64,000 bases of DNA from JAKVCB01 sp963578605 (GTDB taxonomy: Bacteria; Planctomycetota; Planctomycetia; Pirellulales; Lacipirellulaceae): the NCBI GenBank assembly GCA_963578605.1, contig CAUZEA010000009.1, forward strand, positions 1 through 64,000, given 5' to 3'. Under the pieces are notes generated by a model, which worked only from the letters and a program-made list of their open reading frames with translations, did not search any database and was not told the DNA's origin. This document shows positions 18,991-27,851 of the stretch, one piece after another; position 1 is the stretch's first letter, and each line of letters begins with the position of its first letter. The translations under genes were made by a program, and so were the position numbers.

Positions 18991-19767
18991 ACTCCACTCA
19001 AATTATTCTGTTCCGGGAATTACCGACATGGCAGCCACCGGGACCAAAAATAGGTTCGAATCGTGACCGAAGGCTGTCGCTTTCATTCTACCCAAACCCG
19101 AAAGTTGCACTAGAGTCGATGTTGTGGCTCGGCCCTACTTTGTGTTTCCCTTCCCAATAATGCCGGTTGCGAAAAAGGCCCGACTGCCAACGGCCGCCAA
19201 TGGAAACCTGGGAAAAATGACTCGGTGGCAACCCAGCCACGCACACCGCCTAGCTGTCGCCTTGGGGCAGGGGACCGGACCGGCGCGATTACCAGGTTGG
19301 ATTGGCCTGTTTACGTTGACAAAGATGCAGAGTCTCGAGTGTTGCCCATGGTCCGCCGTCGCAGCCGGACGATGACCCTCGTTGGCAGGGCAACTGTCCG
19401 AATGGCCCGGTTGACCCGATGTTGGGCGAACAAATTTGTGGTGCGGGCAAGAAAACCCTCGGGCAAGGGCACACCAGCAAGCTGGTGGTCGATGTCGAAG
19501 TCTTCACCCGAATTGGACCACGGGGTGAAATGGTGGATGTACGAAGGCATGATTCAAAGGATCCTTGTTGTCCCCGCAGAGCATTTTCCGCGATGTGCCA
19601 TGCGAGGAACCAGGTTTTTACAGCAAGCAGTTGGCAACTCAGTTTGTCCCCATCGCTTGCGACAGTTCTGGCAACTGCAGCATGATGGGGAAAACGGATA
19701 AAATGATACCTTCCGTGGTATTCTCCGTAATCACCGCTCCTGCAGAAAGATTCTGCTGCGGTTCGAT
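18991..19767. other. Intergenic region with one doubtful small ORF
   Basis: About 780 bases between the divergently placed TPR gene and the 3' end of the ECF sigma gene. Apart from the possible anti-sigma fragment at 19311-19550 nothing is supported. A GGTTCGAATC at about 19053 resembles a tRNA T-loop, but no tRNA can be folded around it. Confidence 0.4.
19311..19550 (-). CDS. Small ORF resembling a planctomycete anti-sigma N-terminus, possibly a remnant
   Basis: A 79-residue frame downstream of, and on the same strand as, the ECF sigma gene. It contains HQLAGVPLPEGFLART and then IRTVALPTRVIVRLRR, two copies of a V-P/A-L-P-x-x-x-x-x-R pattern that I associate with proteins encoded next to planctomycete ECF sigma factors. 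No membrane segment follows before the stop. It may be a truncated anti-sigma gene or chance. Confidence 0.3.
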   Translation of the reverse strand: MPSYIHHFTPWSNSGEDFDIDHQLAGVPLPEGFLARTTNLFAQHRVNRAIRTVALPTRVIVRLRRRTMGNTRDSASLST

Positions 19768-20295
19768 TCAACGATGGTTTGGCGAACAGAACACGGCTCG
19801 ATTTGTTTCGGTCAGAAAAAACTGCCGAAGTCTCTCACGTGCTCTGCTGACACGCGACAGTACGGTACCCAGCGGAATGCCTAAAGCATCCGCTGTTTCT
19901 TGGTGGGTTAGTTCTCCCACGACCACCATCAAGAGCGATTCACGCAACGTGTTTGGTAGACGGGAGAGTGCATGTTGCATTTCGTCGGTGAACTCGTCGT
20001 TGGTTGGGTCGTCCGGTTCGACCGGTACTTCCAGGGAAAATTCTCCAGCCAGGACTGGCTTTTTCCGGACACGACGCCAGCGATCGACTACGCGACGTCG
20101 CAAAATAGTGACCAGCCAGGCACGTTGTCCACGTCCTTGCCCGAAGTTCAACCGACTTTTCCAGGCACTGCGCAGAGTCTCCTGGACCACATCCTCGGCA
20201 TCGTGCGCATCGCCTACCAATCGGTACGCCAAGCGGTAAAGTGCCGGGGCGTGTTCATCGATCAAGCCGACAAAATCAGCCCGCGCAAGTGCCAC
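19768..20295 (-). CDS. ECF-type RNA polymerase sigma factor
   Basis: Start taken at the GTG at 20295 (VALARADFVGL), preceded by GGAAGAGG six bases upstream; the open frame extends to a TTG at 20394. Region 2 reads ALYRLAYRLVGDAHDAEDVV with the RAWLVTILRRRVVDRWRR segment. Region 4 reads ALSRLPNTLRESLLMVVVGE followed by the helix-turn-helix HQETADALGIPLGTVLSRVS. These are the two domains of an extracytoplasmic-function sigma factor. No intact anti-sigma gene adjoins it. The neighbouring divergent membrane-protein pair may be its target; that is inference. Confidence 0.88.
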   Translation of the reverse strand: MALARADFVGLIDEHAPALYRLAYRLVGDAHDAEDVVQETLRSAWKSRLNFGQGRGQRAWLVTILRRRVVDRWRRVRKKPVLAGEFSLEVPVEPDDPTNDEFTDEMQHALSRLPNTLRESLLMVVVGELTHQETADALGIPLGTVLSRVSRARERLRQFFLTETNRAVFCSPNHR

Positions 20296-20539
20296 CCGTT
20301 GCCTCTTCCCGTTCCGCAGGTTTCCGTTCCAAAAAAACCTGCTGATTTTGCTAACCGAACTCTCATTGGTGCACCGTATTGTACCACAACACAAGCCCGT
20401 TCAGCGATAATTTCGCGATGTTGGCTGGTGGTTATTCCCGCGGCAGGAATTTTCTTGCGTGGGTGCCGTACTGGTTCACCTCACGTTGCCGCAACCACAA
20501 GCCACAAATAGAATTAACGGTGTTCGCGCAGCCTGACCA

Positions 20540-21394
20540 TTGCCAGTTTCCGGGATCGGCCAGGCCCGCTCTTCCTTAGAGAGGCAATCCAGCCCTGTGG
20601 TCAGGTTCCGCCCTTCCAACAACCGTTGGCCTCCGAATTACCTTGGTCGCCGCTTGCAATGGCGGCTGCTGGCGCTGGTACTAGGCTTGGGGGTGACCGT
20701 GCTTTTGCTGAATAGCGTCCGTCGACCGAAGACTGCCAGCTTCCTGGATAGGGTGTTTGCCCCAGCGGTCGAAGAACCGCGCATTAGCGATGAACAGATT
20801 CGTGAATTGGTCAGGTCGCTCCCGACCAACTCGAATCCTCAAGATACTTTTCGCATGCCCGCGCCTGATGGGACAAAGCAGGCCACATCGTCGGAGTATT
20901 TTCGGGCGGTTCAGCCGCAACTGTTGGAGTCGATTCGCGATAACACCTACTTTCGCTCGGTGGAGACCGAGGCCTGGTTTCACTTGTTGGATATCTTGCA
21001 ACAGTCTGTGCCCGAAGAACTCGCCGAGGCTTCGCTGGGTGAAGTCGGCTACGTGCAAATGGTGCAACAACCGCACGTCTACCGCGGTCGAATTGTCACA
21101 GTCTGTGGGACCGTGCGGCGAGCCGAGGTGGTCGAAGTGGCTGAAAACAACATTGGTTTGCAGCAGTACTATTTGCTGACCATGCGCCCGGCGGGGAGGC
21201 AGATTTGGCCGATCCGCATCTACTGCCTGGAGTTACCCGATGGTTTTCCCTTGGGCGAAGATGTTTCGGCAAGCGTGATCGTACATGGTTTCTTTTTCAA
21301 GAATTGGTCATACCAATGGGAAGGGGGGCCTGGACTGGCTCCCATTTTGCTTGCCAGGACCGTGCAGTGGCTGGATCGGGGGAGTGACCTATGA
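20540..21394 (+). CDS. Membrane-anchored protein of unknown function, one copy of a repeated domain
   Basis: About 284 residues. The open frame starts at TTG 20540; GTG at 20597 is an alternative. One membrane helix (LLALVLGLGVTVLLL, about 43-57) is followed by a helical region and then a beta-rich domain (about 165-280). That domain runs YRGRIVTVCGTVRRAEVVEV, then IYCLELPDGFPLGEDV, then VHGFFFKNWSYQWEG and APILLARTVQW. The same pattern appears in the next gene, whose ATG overlaps this stop (ATGA at 21391-21394). No known family was recognised; the pattern is reminiscent of an OB fold. Confidence 0.75.
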   Translation: MPVSGIGQARSSLERQSSPVVRFRPSNNRWPPNYLGRRLQWRLLALVLGLGVTVLLLNSVRRPKTASFLDRVFAPAVEEPRISDEQIRELVRSLPTNSNPQDTFRMPAPDGTKQATSSEYFRAVQPQLLESIRDNTYFRSVETEAWFHLLDILQQSVPEELAEASLGEVGYVQMVQQPHVYRGRIVTVCGTVRRAEVVEVAENNIGLQQYYLLTMRPAGRQIWPIRIYCLELPDGFPLGEDVSASVIVHGFFFKNWSYQWEGGPGLAPILLARTVQWLDRGSDL

Positions 21395-22965
21395 GACCCG
21401 GTCGTGGCGGTTTGCCTCAGCAAGTTTTGTCTCTGCCGGTGCTCGGCTGGAGGTCTCTGCATTTCTGCGGATGGTTCCCCTTGTTATTGCTGTTGTTTTC
21501 GGCGTCAGCCTGGGGACGCGAGTCGCAGAGTGATTTTCGCGAAATTCTTGCCTTGGCAGGTTGGGATGAGGCAGCCTACGCCCAATTTACTCCCGCAGTT
21601 CCACTCAGCGAAGCTGAAACGGTACACGCTTTGAAATTGCTGCGCCGCTTGAGATCGTTCGACGTCCTGAGTCTCGAGCGCTGGACAAATCGGGATATTA
21701 AACTTGGCGAAGTCGTCAATCATCCCCAGGCGTACCGGACGGAGTTGATTTGGTTTGCAGGTCGAGTCGTTCATGTCCGGCAGGTCCGTCTTGCGGAGCA
21801 CGACGGAGCGCGTCTGGAAATGCAGGACTATTATCTTTGCGACGTCATTACCGACGAAGGTGACGTTTTGACGGAAGTCATTACCGGCAAGGTACCGCGT
21901 GCATGGCTTGGCGTTGAGAATCTGGACGAACCGGTTGCCGTGAGCGGCGTCGTGCTCAAGCGTTCCAGTGACAACCCCACCACACCTCAATTGGTGATCG
22001 TGGCTCCTCACGTTGCGTGGTATCCAACGGCGGTCAGTCCTGTAAGCCCTTCTTTTGCCCAGGTGGTGCTCGGCAGTCTTGGTTTCGATGTCGGCTTGCT
22101 TGCGGATATCAGGAATGGTCGGGCAATCCGGGGGGAGGAACGCGAGGCGTTCTACCAAATGCTGTTTGCCATGAGTCACGTTGGTCCGCAACAACTGATT
22201 CGCTTTGCCGAACGTAACTTGTCTTGGTTCGCCAAGCGGTGGGAAGAGAAACTGGAGGTCGATCCTCACGATCAGCTGGCTCAAGTCGTCGTGCGGCAGG
22301 CCGAACAAGGGCGATTTTCCGTGGCAGCGCTTTTTAATGACGCCGATAGTCAAATCGGGAATCTTGTTGTTCTGGATGGCGTCGTTCGTCGGGCGGTACG
22401 AATCGAAGTGGGCTCAACGAGGTCTGGTCAGCTGAGCGACATCGCACGCCGTTTTGAAATCGACCATTATTTCGAGTTAGATCTGTTCACAGAAGATTCC
22501 CAGAATCATCCGGTCGTTTTCTGCGTCCTCAATTTGCCGAGCGGTTTTCCTGTGGAGGCAAAGATCCACGAACCTGTTCGCATGGCGGGGTTTTATTTCA
22601 AGAGCTGGCTTCATCATACGCGGCAGGGAAAGGAAGCCGAGCAAAGATCGGCGAGTCGTCGGCAATTGGCACCTCTCTTGATCAGTCCTGGCCCGGTTTG
22701 GGTCAAGGACGCAGTGGAGCAGGCGAGTGTGGTGACCAGTTTGATTGGTGGTGGTTTATTTGTACTTGTCGTCGTTGGTGTGTGGGTTGCTGCCTGGTGG
22801 TTTAGTCGGAGTGACCGTGAGTTCCACCGCCGTGCAATTGCAACACAATATGCTCTCCCGCAAGGAGAATCGCTTGATGACCTTGTGGCGTCGGCAGGTG
22901 TCGACACACCCGATTTCTCGAATTGGCAAAACGAGGTTGAGGACGAAGGTCCCAATCCGCCGTAG
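21391..22965 (+). CDS. Large envelope protein with two more copies of the repeated domain
   Basis: The 524-residue protein has a signal peptide or first helix (FPLLLLLFSASAWG). The first domain copy covers about 105-210 (YRTELIWFAGRVVHVRQVRL, then VAVSGVVLKRS). The second and better copy covers about 310-430 (NLVVLDGVVRRAVRIEVG, CVLNLPSGFPVEAKIHEPV, MAGFYFKSWLHH, LAPLLISPGPVW). A C-terminal membrane helix (GGGLFVLVVVGVWVAAWWF) is followed by a short acidic cytoplasmic tail. It is translationally coupled to the preceding gene, so the two proteins likely act together in the inner membrane facing the periplasm. Function unknown. Confidence 0.78.
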   Translation: MRPGRGGLPQQVLSLPVLGWRSLHFCGWFPLLLLLFSASAWGRESQSDFREILALAGWDEAAYAQFTPAVPLSEAETVHALKLLRRLRSFDVLSLERWTNRDIKLGEVVNHPQAYRTELIWFAGRVVHVRQVRLAEHDGARLEMQDYYLCDVITDEGDVLTEVITGKVPRAWLGVENLDEPVAVSGVVLKRSSDNPTTPQLVIVAPHVAWYPTAVSPVSPSFAQVVLGSLGFDVGLLADIRNGRAIRGEEREAFYQMLFAMSHVGPQQLIRFAERNLSWFAKRWEEKLEVDPHDQLAQVVVRQAEQGRFSVAALFNDADSQIGNLVVLDGVVRRAVRIEVGSTRSGQLSDIARRFEIDHYFELDLFTEDSQNHPVVFCVLNLPSGFPVEAKIHEPVRMAGFYFKSWLHHTRQGKEAEQRSASRRQLAPLLISPGPVWVKDAVEQASVVTSLIGGGLFVLVVVGVWVAAWWFSRSDREFHRRAIATQYALPQGESLDDLVASAGVDTPDFSNWQNEVEDEGPNPP

Positions 22966-22985
22966 TCGGGTTGGCCGGTGTACGG

Positions 22986-24071
22986 TTACACGGCGCTGGC
23001 AGGTGGAATCGACGGCTCCTTGCCTTGTAACTGGTAAACGTAGGCCAGCAATTCTGAGACGGCTGCATAAGACTTGTCGGGTATGGGGTGCTGGATGTCG
23101 ACCTCTTTGTAGAGGAGTTGTGCAAGCGACTTGCGTTCCACAACGGGTACGTTGTTTTCCAGGGCCAGGTACCGGATCCGCTGGGCCAGGGTGGTTCCCT
23201 TGGCGACCACAATGGGGGTGGCCATTTCTCCTGGTTTGTACTGAATGGCGACGGCCAGTTCTGTGGGATTTGTCACGACAACGTCCGCTTTTGGAACTGC
23301 CGTGGCAATGCGTTGAAGCACCAGCTGCCGCTGGACACTCCGACGCCGCGCAATGATCAGCGGATCTCCCTGCATATTTTTCATTTCCTCCCTCACTTCC
23401 TGGTGTGTCATCCGCAAATCCTGTTCGTGCTTCCAGCGTTGAAAGGCAAAATCAAACAACGCCAGGATCGCCAATGCGACACCGACCCACAGAATCAGAC
23501 GAATGACAATATCGGCCAGAAACCGGGCAAGTTCCGGCAAGCCATAGCCGCTGGCCGACAGAATTTCTCCACTTTGCAACCACAGTACAACTGCGGCGAC
23601 GGTACCGATAACGGCCACCTTAAAAATCCCAAAACCGAGACGCACAGCGCCGGAAAGCGAGAAGATGCGCTGCAGCCCCTGGACCGGGTTGACGCGATGA
23701 ATGTCTGGAACCAGTCGGCTTGGCACCCAGAGAAACCCAATCTGAAAGATGTTCGTTGCGACACCCGCGAGTATCACCAGGCCGAGAATTGGCAGTATGA
23801 CCTTTGAGAGTCCGCTCATGATGGCTGCCCAGTGAACGAGCAATACCGACGGATCAGAAGCCAGTCGCGGTACCTCCGCCAGGTGCTGCGCCATCAGACT
23901 GGCGCAGAAATTGACGACTTGTCCTCCCAGCCCCATCAGTAGCCCTGCGCTAATGACCAGCAATATGGCCGAACCCAGGTCCTGGCTAAACGCGACTTGA
24001 CCTTTCTCGCGGGCTTGTTGCCTGCGGTGTGGCGATGCGTCGTGAATTTTGTCGTCGTGGGTTTTGGGCAT
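22986..24071 (-). CDS. flhB: Flagellar export gate switch protein FlhB, with NPTE in place of NPTH
   Basis: The 361-residue protein has four membrane helices in the first 215 residues and the cytoplasmic autocleavage domain after them (EEMKNMQGDPLIIARRRS). FlhB switches substrate specificity of the flagellar type III secretion gate by cleaving itself between N and P of an NPTH motif. Here that motif is N268-P269-T270-E271: the Asn-Pro bond is kept but the His is Glu. It is the last gene of the leftward flagellar cluster, 51 bases after fliR. Confidence 0.92.
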   Translation of the reverse strand: MPKTHDDKIHDASPHRRQQAREKGQVAFSQDLGSAILLVISAGLLMGLGGQVVNFCASLMAQHLAEVPRLASDPSVLLVHWAAIMSGLSKVILPILGLVILAGVATNIFQIGFLWVPSRLVPDIHRVNPVQGLQRIFSLSGAVRLGFGIFKVAVIGTVAAVVLWLQSGEILSASGYGLPELARFLADIVIRLILWVGVALAILALFDFAFQRWKHEQDLRMTHQEVREEMKNMQGDPLIIARRRSVQRQLVLQRIATAVPKADVVVTNPTELAVAIQYKPGEMATPIVVAKGTTLAQRIRYLALENNVPVVERKSLAQLLYKEVDIQHPIPDKSYAAVSELLAYVYQLQGKEPSIPPASAV

Positions 24072-24122
24072 ACCAGGGTGTTAATTCACGTTGAGAAGGT
24101 GTGAGGGAACATGCACAGCATG

Positions 24123-24926
24123 CTATGCCCCAGCCGATGGTTGCCAGTTCGCATTGTGAATGACTTGCTGCAGTCGTATAAGCATCTCGCCTGTTTGTTC
24201 CTGAAAAGTCCAGGCCACGGTACCCAACGAAAGGAACAGCACAGCGAGTGTCAGCATCGCGTTCAGGTTGAATCCCACAAGCATAATGTTCAGTTGCGGA
24301 AGAGTTCGGCTAATAAGCCCCAGCACGATGGTTGAGAGCAGCAGGGCGGTGAGTACGGGTGCGATTGCGCGGATACCGAGAATGAAACTTTGTGTCACGA
24401 TCGAGGTGAGAGCCTCGACAAACGTCCCGCCCAGGGCGACTTGCCCCGGTGGAGCCCAGCAAAACGTTTCCAAGAGGGCCTCGATGACCATGCGATGCCC
24501 CCCCAGGGTTAGAAAAACAGCCATCGTGACGAAGAAAAACAATTGGGAAAACACAGAGACGTTGTCGTCAAAGCCCGGACTGAACACTTCGGCCAGCGAC
24601 ATGCCACTCATCTGGCTGATAATTTGCCCGGCAACTTGCAGGCCCGCAAACAGAATATTAAATCCCAGTCCTAGCAAAAGACCGACGAGTGCTTCGAGTG
24701 CCATCAGGCGGCCAAGTTCCAGCAGGTTTTCTACGACGGGCTCGGTGGTGGATGCTTGCAAGGGAGCTACGAGGAATGCCAAGAAAACGGCAAACAAGGC
24801 TCGCACTCGCAGCGGGATGCTGTGCTCACTGAACAATGGCGCGGTCATTACGACCGCGCTTATGCGCGTCAACACGAGCACGAAGACAACGAAGTGCCCT
24901 ACCAAAAATGTTTCCAGGAGCGACAT
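24123..24926 (-). CDS. fliR: Flagellar export gate protein FliR
   Basis: The 267-residue, strongly hydrophobic protein has about six membrane helices. FliR patterns include FVLVLTRISAVVMTAPLFSE near the N-terminus and GLLLGLGFNILFAGLQVAGQ in the centre. FliR joins FliP and FliQ in the helical export gate inside the MS ring. It starts at ATG 24926, 25 bases after the fliQ stop, and appears intact and of normal length. Confidence 0.93.
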   Translation of the reverse strand: MSLLETFLVGHFVVFVLVLTRISAVVMTAPLFSEHSIPLRVRALFAVFLAFLVAPLQASTTEPVVENLLELGRLMALEALVGLLLGLGFNILFAGLQVAGQIISQMSGMSLAEVFSPGFDDNVSVFSQLFFFVTMAVFLTLGGHRMVIEALLETFCWAPPGQVALGGTFVEALTSIVTQSFILGIRAIAPVLTALLLSTIVLGLISRTLPQLNIMLVGFNLNAMLTLAVLFLSLGTVAWTFQEQTGEMLIRLQQVIHNANWQPSAGA

Positions 24927-24951
24927 GGGTAACGTCCATGCTCCACTGCGT

Positions 24952-25221
24952 TCATGAGAGTGCCGTCGGGATGTTCACGATGAGTTCCCGCGAGTATTCA
25001 ACCAGCCGGGTCAAAATCCAGGGCAAGGAAAGTCCCATCACCAAGACCATTGCGATCAGTTTGGGGACGAAGGCGACCGTTTGTTCTTGAACCTGGGTGA
25101 GAGCCTGGACCAAGCCGACAACCAGTCCGACAATCATTCCAGTGACGAGGATAGGTGTTGCAATGATCGTGGCCATCAAGAGGGCTTCACGGCCAATGTC
25201 GACAGCGAGTTCAGCAGACAT
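24952..25221 (-). CDS. fliQ: Flagellar export gate protein FliQ
   Basis: Start chosen at ATG 25221 (MSAELAVDIGREALL), giving 89 residues, the usual FliQ size; the longer frame to 25290 would overlap fliP. Two membrane helices flank the conserved QEQTVAFVPKLIAM loop. It is part of the FliPQR gate. Intact. Confidence 0.93.
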   Translation of the reverse strand: MSAELAVDIGREALLMATIIATPILVTGMIVGLVVGLVQALTQVQEQTVAFVPKLIAMVLVMGLSLPWILTRLVEYSRELIVNIPTALS

Positions 25222-25273
25222 CGAATAATCCAGGTTTTCTTTTAAGCTGGTAAACAGACAGAGGCAAAAACGT

Positions 25274-26131
25274 TCAGACCAAAACGGCAAAACTCTTCAG
25301 CAGCATCTCAATGACCAGACGCCAGCCGTCGACCAACACGAAAAGCAGTAGTTTAAAAGGAAGCGAGATCAGCACCGGTGGTAACATCAACATGCCCATC
25401 GAAATCGTGACACTTGCAACGACAATGTCGATGATCACAAAGGGTAAATAGATCTGGAACCCGATGAGGAAGGCAGTTTTCAGTTCGCTTAGCAAAAAAC
25501 CAGCCATCAAGGCTTGCAAGGGGAGTAACTTCTCGCCTTCCTGGGGGTTGTAGTACGCGTACTTGTGGAGCAACTGACCGGTTTGTTGATCGACTGTATT
25601 AGGCATGTAACTCAGGAACAAATAAACATCGTCATCGTTTTCGGTGCGTTGAATCTGTTGGGCCATGAATCGGCGCATCGGTTCGGTGCCCCGCTGAAAA
25701 GCCTCATCGATCCCGATTTCGCCTTCCGTATATGGGCGAATTCCTGCGTCGTAAGTTTGCTTCCACACCGGTGTCATCAACAGAACTGTCACAAATAACG
25801 CGACCGAGGTAATGACCTGGCTGGGAGGAAGCTGTTGAGTGCCAAGCGCCTGACGTAGCAACCCCAACACGACGATCACCCGCACAAAGCTCGTGGTCAT
25901 TAGCAAAATTGCCGGCGCCAAGCTGACAACCGTCAGCAGCAACATCACTTGCAGTGTCGAACTGAGCCGTTCGGGCGTGGTCAAGTCGCCCAGTTGGGAC
26001 CAACCTCCAGGCAAAATGAGTGAACTGTCAGTTGCCGACTGCGCTAGGACCGCTTCGACAACGATCAGCGAACATGCCACGGCGCTAAACCAACGCCCGA
26101 GGGTAGTCTGACAAAGCGACCTAACCAACAC
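25274..26131 (-). CDS. fliP: Flagellar export gate protein FliP
   Basis: The 285-residue protein has a cleavable signal peptide (about 1-30), as FliP normally does. The family patterns MTTSFVRVIVVLGLLRQALG, PNTVD and LKTAFLIGFQIYLPFVIIDI are all present, as is the C-terminal LPFKLLLFVLVDGWRLV. It forms the core of the export channel. Its start overlaps the end of fliO by 11 bases. Confidence 0.95.
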   Translation of the reverse strand: MLVRSLCQTTLGRWFSAVACSLIVVEAVLAQSATDSSLILPGGWSQLGDLTTPERLSSTLQVMLLLTVVSLAPAILLMTTSFVRVIVVLGLLRQALGTQQLPPSQVITSVALFVTVLLMTPVWKQTYDAGIRPYTEGEIGIDEAFQRGTEPMRRFMAQQIQRTENDDDVYLFLSYMPNTVDQQTGQLLHKYAYYNPQEGEKLLPLQALMAGFLLSELKTAFLIGFQIYLPFVIIDIVVASVTISMGMLMLPPVLISLPFKLLLFVLVDGWRLVIEMLLKSFAVLV

Positions 26132-27077
26132 GATGTCTCCCTTGGTGGCTACGGCGACTTTCGGTGGTCTGGTGAATCGGGACGGGCGGTTGATTGTTCA
26201 AGAAGTCACTTGATTTGGTTCCCCGAGCCAAACGATCAAAGACTTGTCGGAAGGCAGCCGAACCGTTATCCGGGCTGCTTTGCGCACAGATGCCGAGCAA
26301 ACGATCGACCTCGACCGGATCGGTAACTTCGGTGATTGGTTTCATGCCTCCTGAGGTCACGGAGACCAAGACCAGCTTGTTACCAACGTGGAGCAGCTGA
26401 GCATATTCGCGGCCGGCGAGTTGTTTGCGCCCCAAAACGCTTACCACCTCTTCGGGAAGTGCCGAAGCTGGTTTGGTAGCAGCTCGTTTTACAAGCCAAA
26501 TCAACAGGAGGAACAAGCCGAAGACTAACAACATCGCCGCAACCGTCGTGACGGTTGGGTTTTGAGGAAATCGGCTGATGAGGGTTTGCCGAGGAGCCGA
26601 CTTCCGCTCATTGGCGGTTTTTCCCGGTCGTGATCCGGAGGGTGACAGTAGTCTCCGATTATCTTCGCCAGCTGGCTTCGCCGGCCGAGCTCTGTTGTAG
26701 ATTGCTGGTTGGAGAAGGGGATCGATCGTGCGGCTTAGAGCAACGGGCACATCGTGAACGTTCATGCGACTCGAGCCGGCTGGACCCGTGCGATGGTCGT
26801 GCCGTGCGGAGGTTTGACGCGGCGGTACGGGTCGACCTCGGGTTGGTGGGACTGCCGGAGATACGTGGGCGGCGTGGGCGGCGTAGACGCTTGTCGGGGT
26901 TATTACCGTGGGGGCCGGTGCAGGCGTGGTTCGAGACGTTTGCGGTCTCGCCGGCGGTGCTACGGTGGGTCCAACAATATGGGTTGGAGTTGGCTCTGCG
27001 TTTGCCTGGCAGCAGACCAATAGCAGCAGGCCGCAACAGACCCCATGTTGCCAGGTGGACGTTTTGTGGTCAGACAT
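26121..27077 (-). CDS. fliO: FliO-like flagellar export accessory protein with long periplasmic extension
   Basis: The 318-residue protein has a signal or first helix (GVCCGLLLLVCCQANA), a long Pro/Arg/Thr-rich low-complexity stretch (about 30-175), one membrane helix (VAAMLLVFGLFLLLIWLV) and then the small cytoplasmic FliO domain (VVSVLGRKQLAGREYAQLLH). FliO helps assemble FliP. At about three times the size of E. coli FliO, the extra length is the low-complexity segment, as often in planctomycetes. It overlaps fliP. Confidence 0.85.
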   Translation of the reverse strand: MSDHKTSTWQHGVCCGLLLLVCCQANAEPTPTHIVGPTVAPPARPQTSRTTPAPAPTVITPTSVYAAHAAHVSPAVPPTRGRPVPPRQTSARHDHRTGPAGSSRMNVHDVPVALSRTIDPLLQPAIYNRARPAKPAGEDNRRLLSPSGSRPGKTANERKSAPRQTLISRFPQNPTVTTVAAMLLVFGLFLLLIWLVKRAATKPASALPEEVVSVLGRKQLAGREYAQLLHVGNKLVLVSVTSGGMKPITEVTDPVEVDRLLGICAQSSPDNGSAAFRQVFDRLARGTKSSDFLNNQPPVPIHQTTESRRSHQGRHRVG

Positions 27078-27216
27078 GACAAGATGTGTGCAGGAACCTG
27101 CCTGCTACTGGCATAAGAGAAGATTTTTGGAGAGAAGAGCGGTGGAGCTTGTATCCCGAACCGAGGCCAAACACCAGATCAGTGGGTTGCCAGTCATGGC
27201 AGCGTTGCTAGCAGAG

Positions 27217-27257
27217 TTTCTCGGCAACGTTTCTAGGCAACCGTTTCTAGGCAACCG
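27217..27257. repeat. Three tandem 14-base units across the fliN stop codon
   Basis: Two exact copies of TTTCTAGGCAACCG (27230-27243 and 27244-27257) are preceded by a 13-base imperfect copy at 27217-27229. Read on the minus strand, the unit carries GTTGCCTAG, so the fliN stop codon context is duplicated just beyond the gene. Probably a replication-slippage duplication. Confidence 0.75.
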
Positions 27258-27741
27258 CGCTATTACCCACAATCAGCTCGGTGACACGCACACAGAAGTT
27301 GTCATTAAGCACGAGGACTTCGCCCCTCGCAATGAGGTGGCCATTCACATAGATATCGACGGGATCGCCAGCGAGCTTATCCAAGGTTACAACGGCCCCT
27401 TTTTTCAGCTGTAACACGTCTTCCAGTTGCATATGGGTGCGGCCAAGCTCGATTTTCAGATCGAGAGGGACATCTTGCATGAGTTCCAGAGTCGCTGAAT
27501 CGGCAGATGCAGGGGTTCCCACAAAGTTCTTCAGTTCGAACGGTTTGGTACCGGGCGGCAATGCTGGAGTCGTCTCGTCGATCGCAGCCAGGGCTTGCTG
27601 TGCCTGGTTCAGGAGCAACGCGGTGTCGGTCTCTGGCGTGTCGACCCGATTGGCTACCGGAGGAGCCTCAGCAGGCGGTGTGACGTCCTGTTTGGGAGCC
27701 TCGGTTTGGAGCGAACCGGCCGGTTGCTGGCCTTCTTCCAC
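27247..27741 (-). CDS. fliN: Flagellar motor switch protein FliN
   Basis: Start preferred at the GTG at 27741, with AGGGAAGG eight bases upstream; a GTG at 27798 would add 19 residues. A Pro/Ala/Gln-rich linker (about 1-75) precedes the SpoA domain: VPLDLKIELGRTHMQLEDVL, VVTLDKLAGDPVDIYVNG and ARGEVLVLNDNFCVRVTEL. FliN builds the lower C-ring together with FliM. fliM would normally sit directly upstream, but here only the damaged fliL lies there. The SpoA domain looks intact. Confidence 0.92.
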   Translation of the reverse strand: MEEGQQPAGSLQTEAPKQDVTPPAEAPPVANRVDTPETDTALLLNQAQQALAAIDETTPALPPGTKPFELKNFVGTPASADSATLELMQDVPLDLKIELGRTHMQLEDVLQLKKGAVVTLDKLAGDPVDIYVNGHLIARGEVLVLNDNFCVRVTELIVGNSAVA

Positions 27742-27851
27742 TATGGGAATCCTTCCCTTGCACGGGTCTGGATCAACGGATCCGATCGGGCAAACCACCG
27801 TCGTTTGGCCAACTGGAGTCTGGCTGCATCTTTACGGCTGCAGCCTCACGA

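Noticed and set aside
19040..19070. GGTTCGAATC resembling a tRNA T-arm
   Set aside because: No acceptor stem or anticodon arm can be paired around it.
19289..19771. A 160-codon minus-strand frame directly after the ECF sigma stop
   Set aside because: It starts at TTG with no ribosome site and no family pattern; the other frame at 19311-19550 looks more protein-like.
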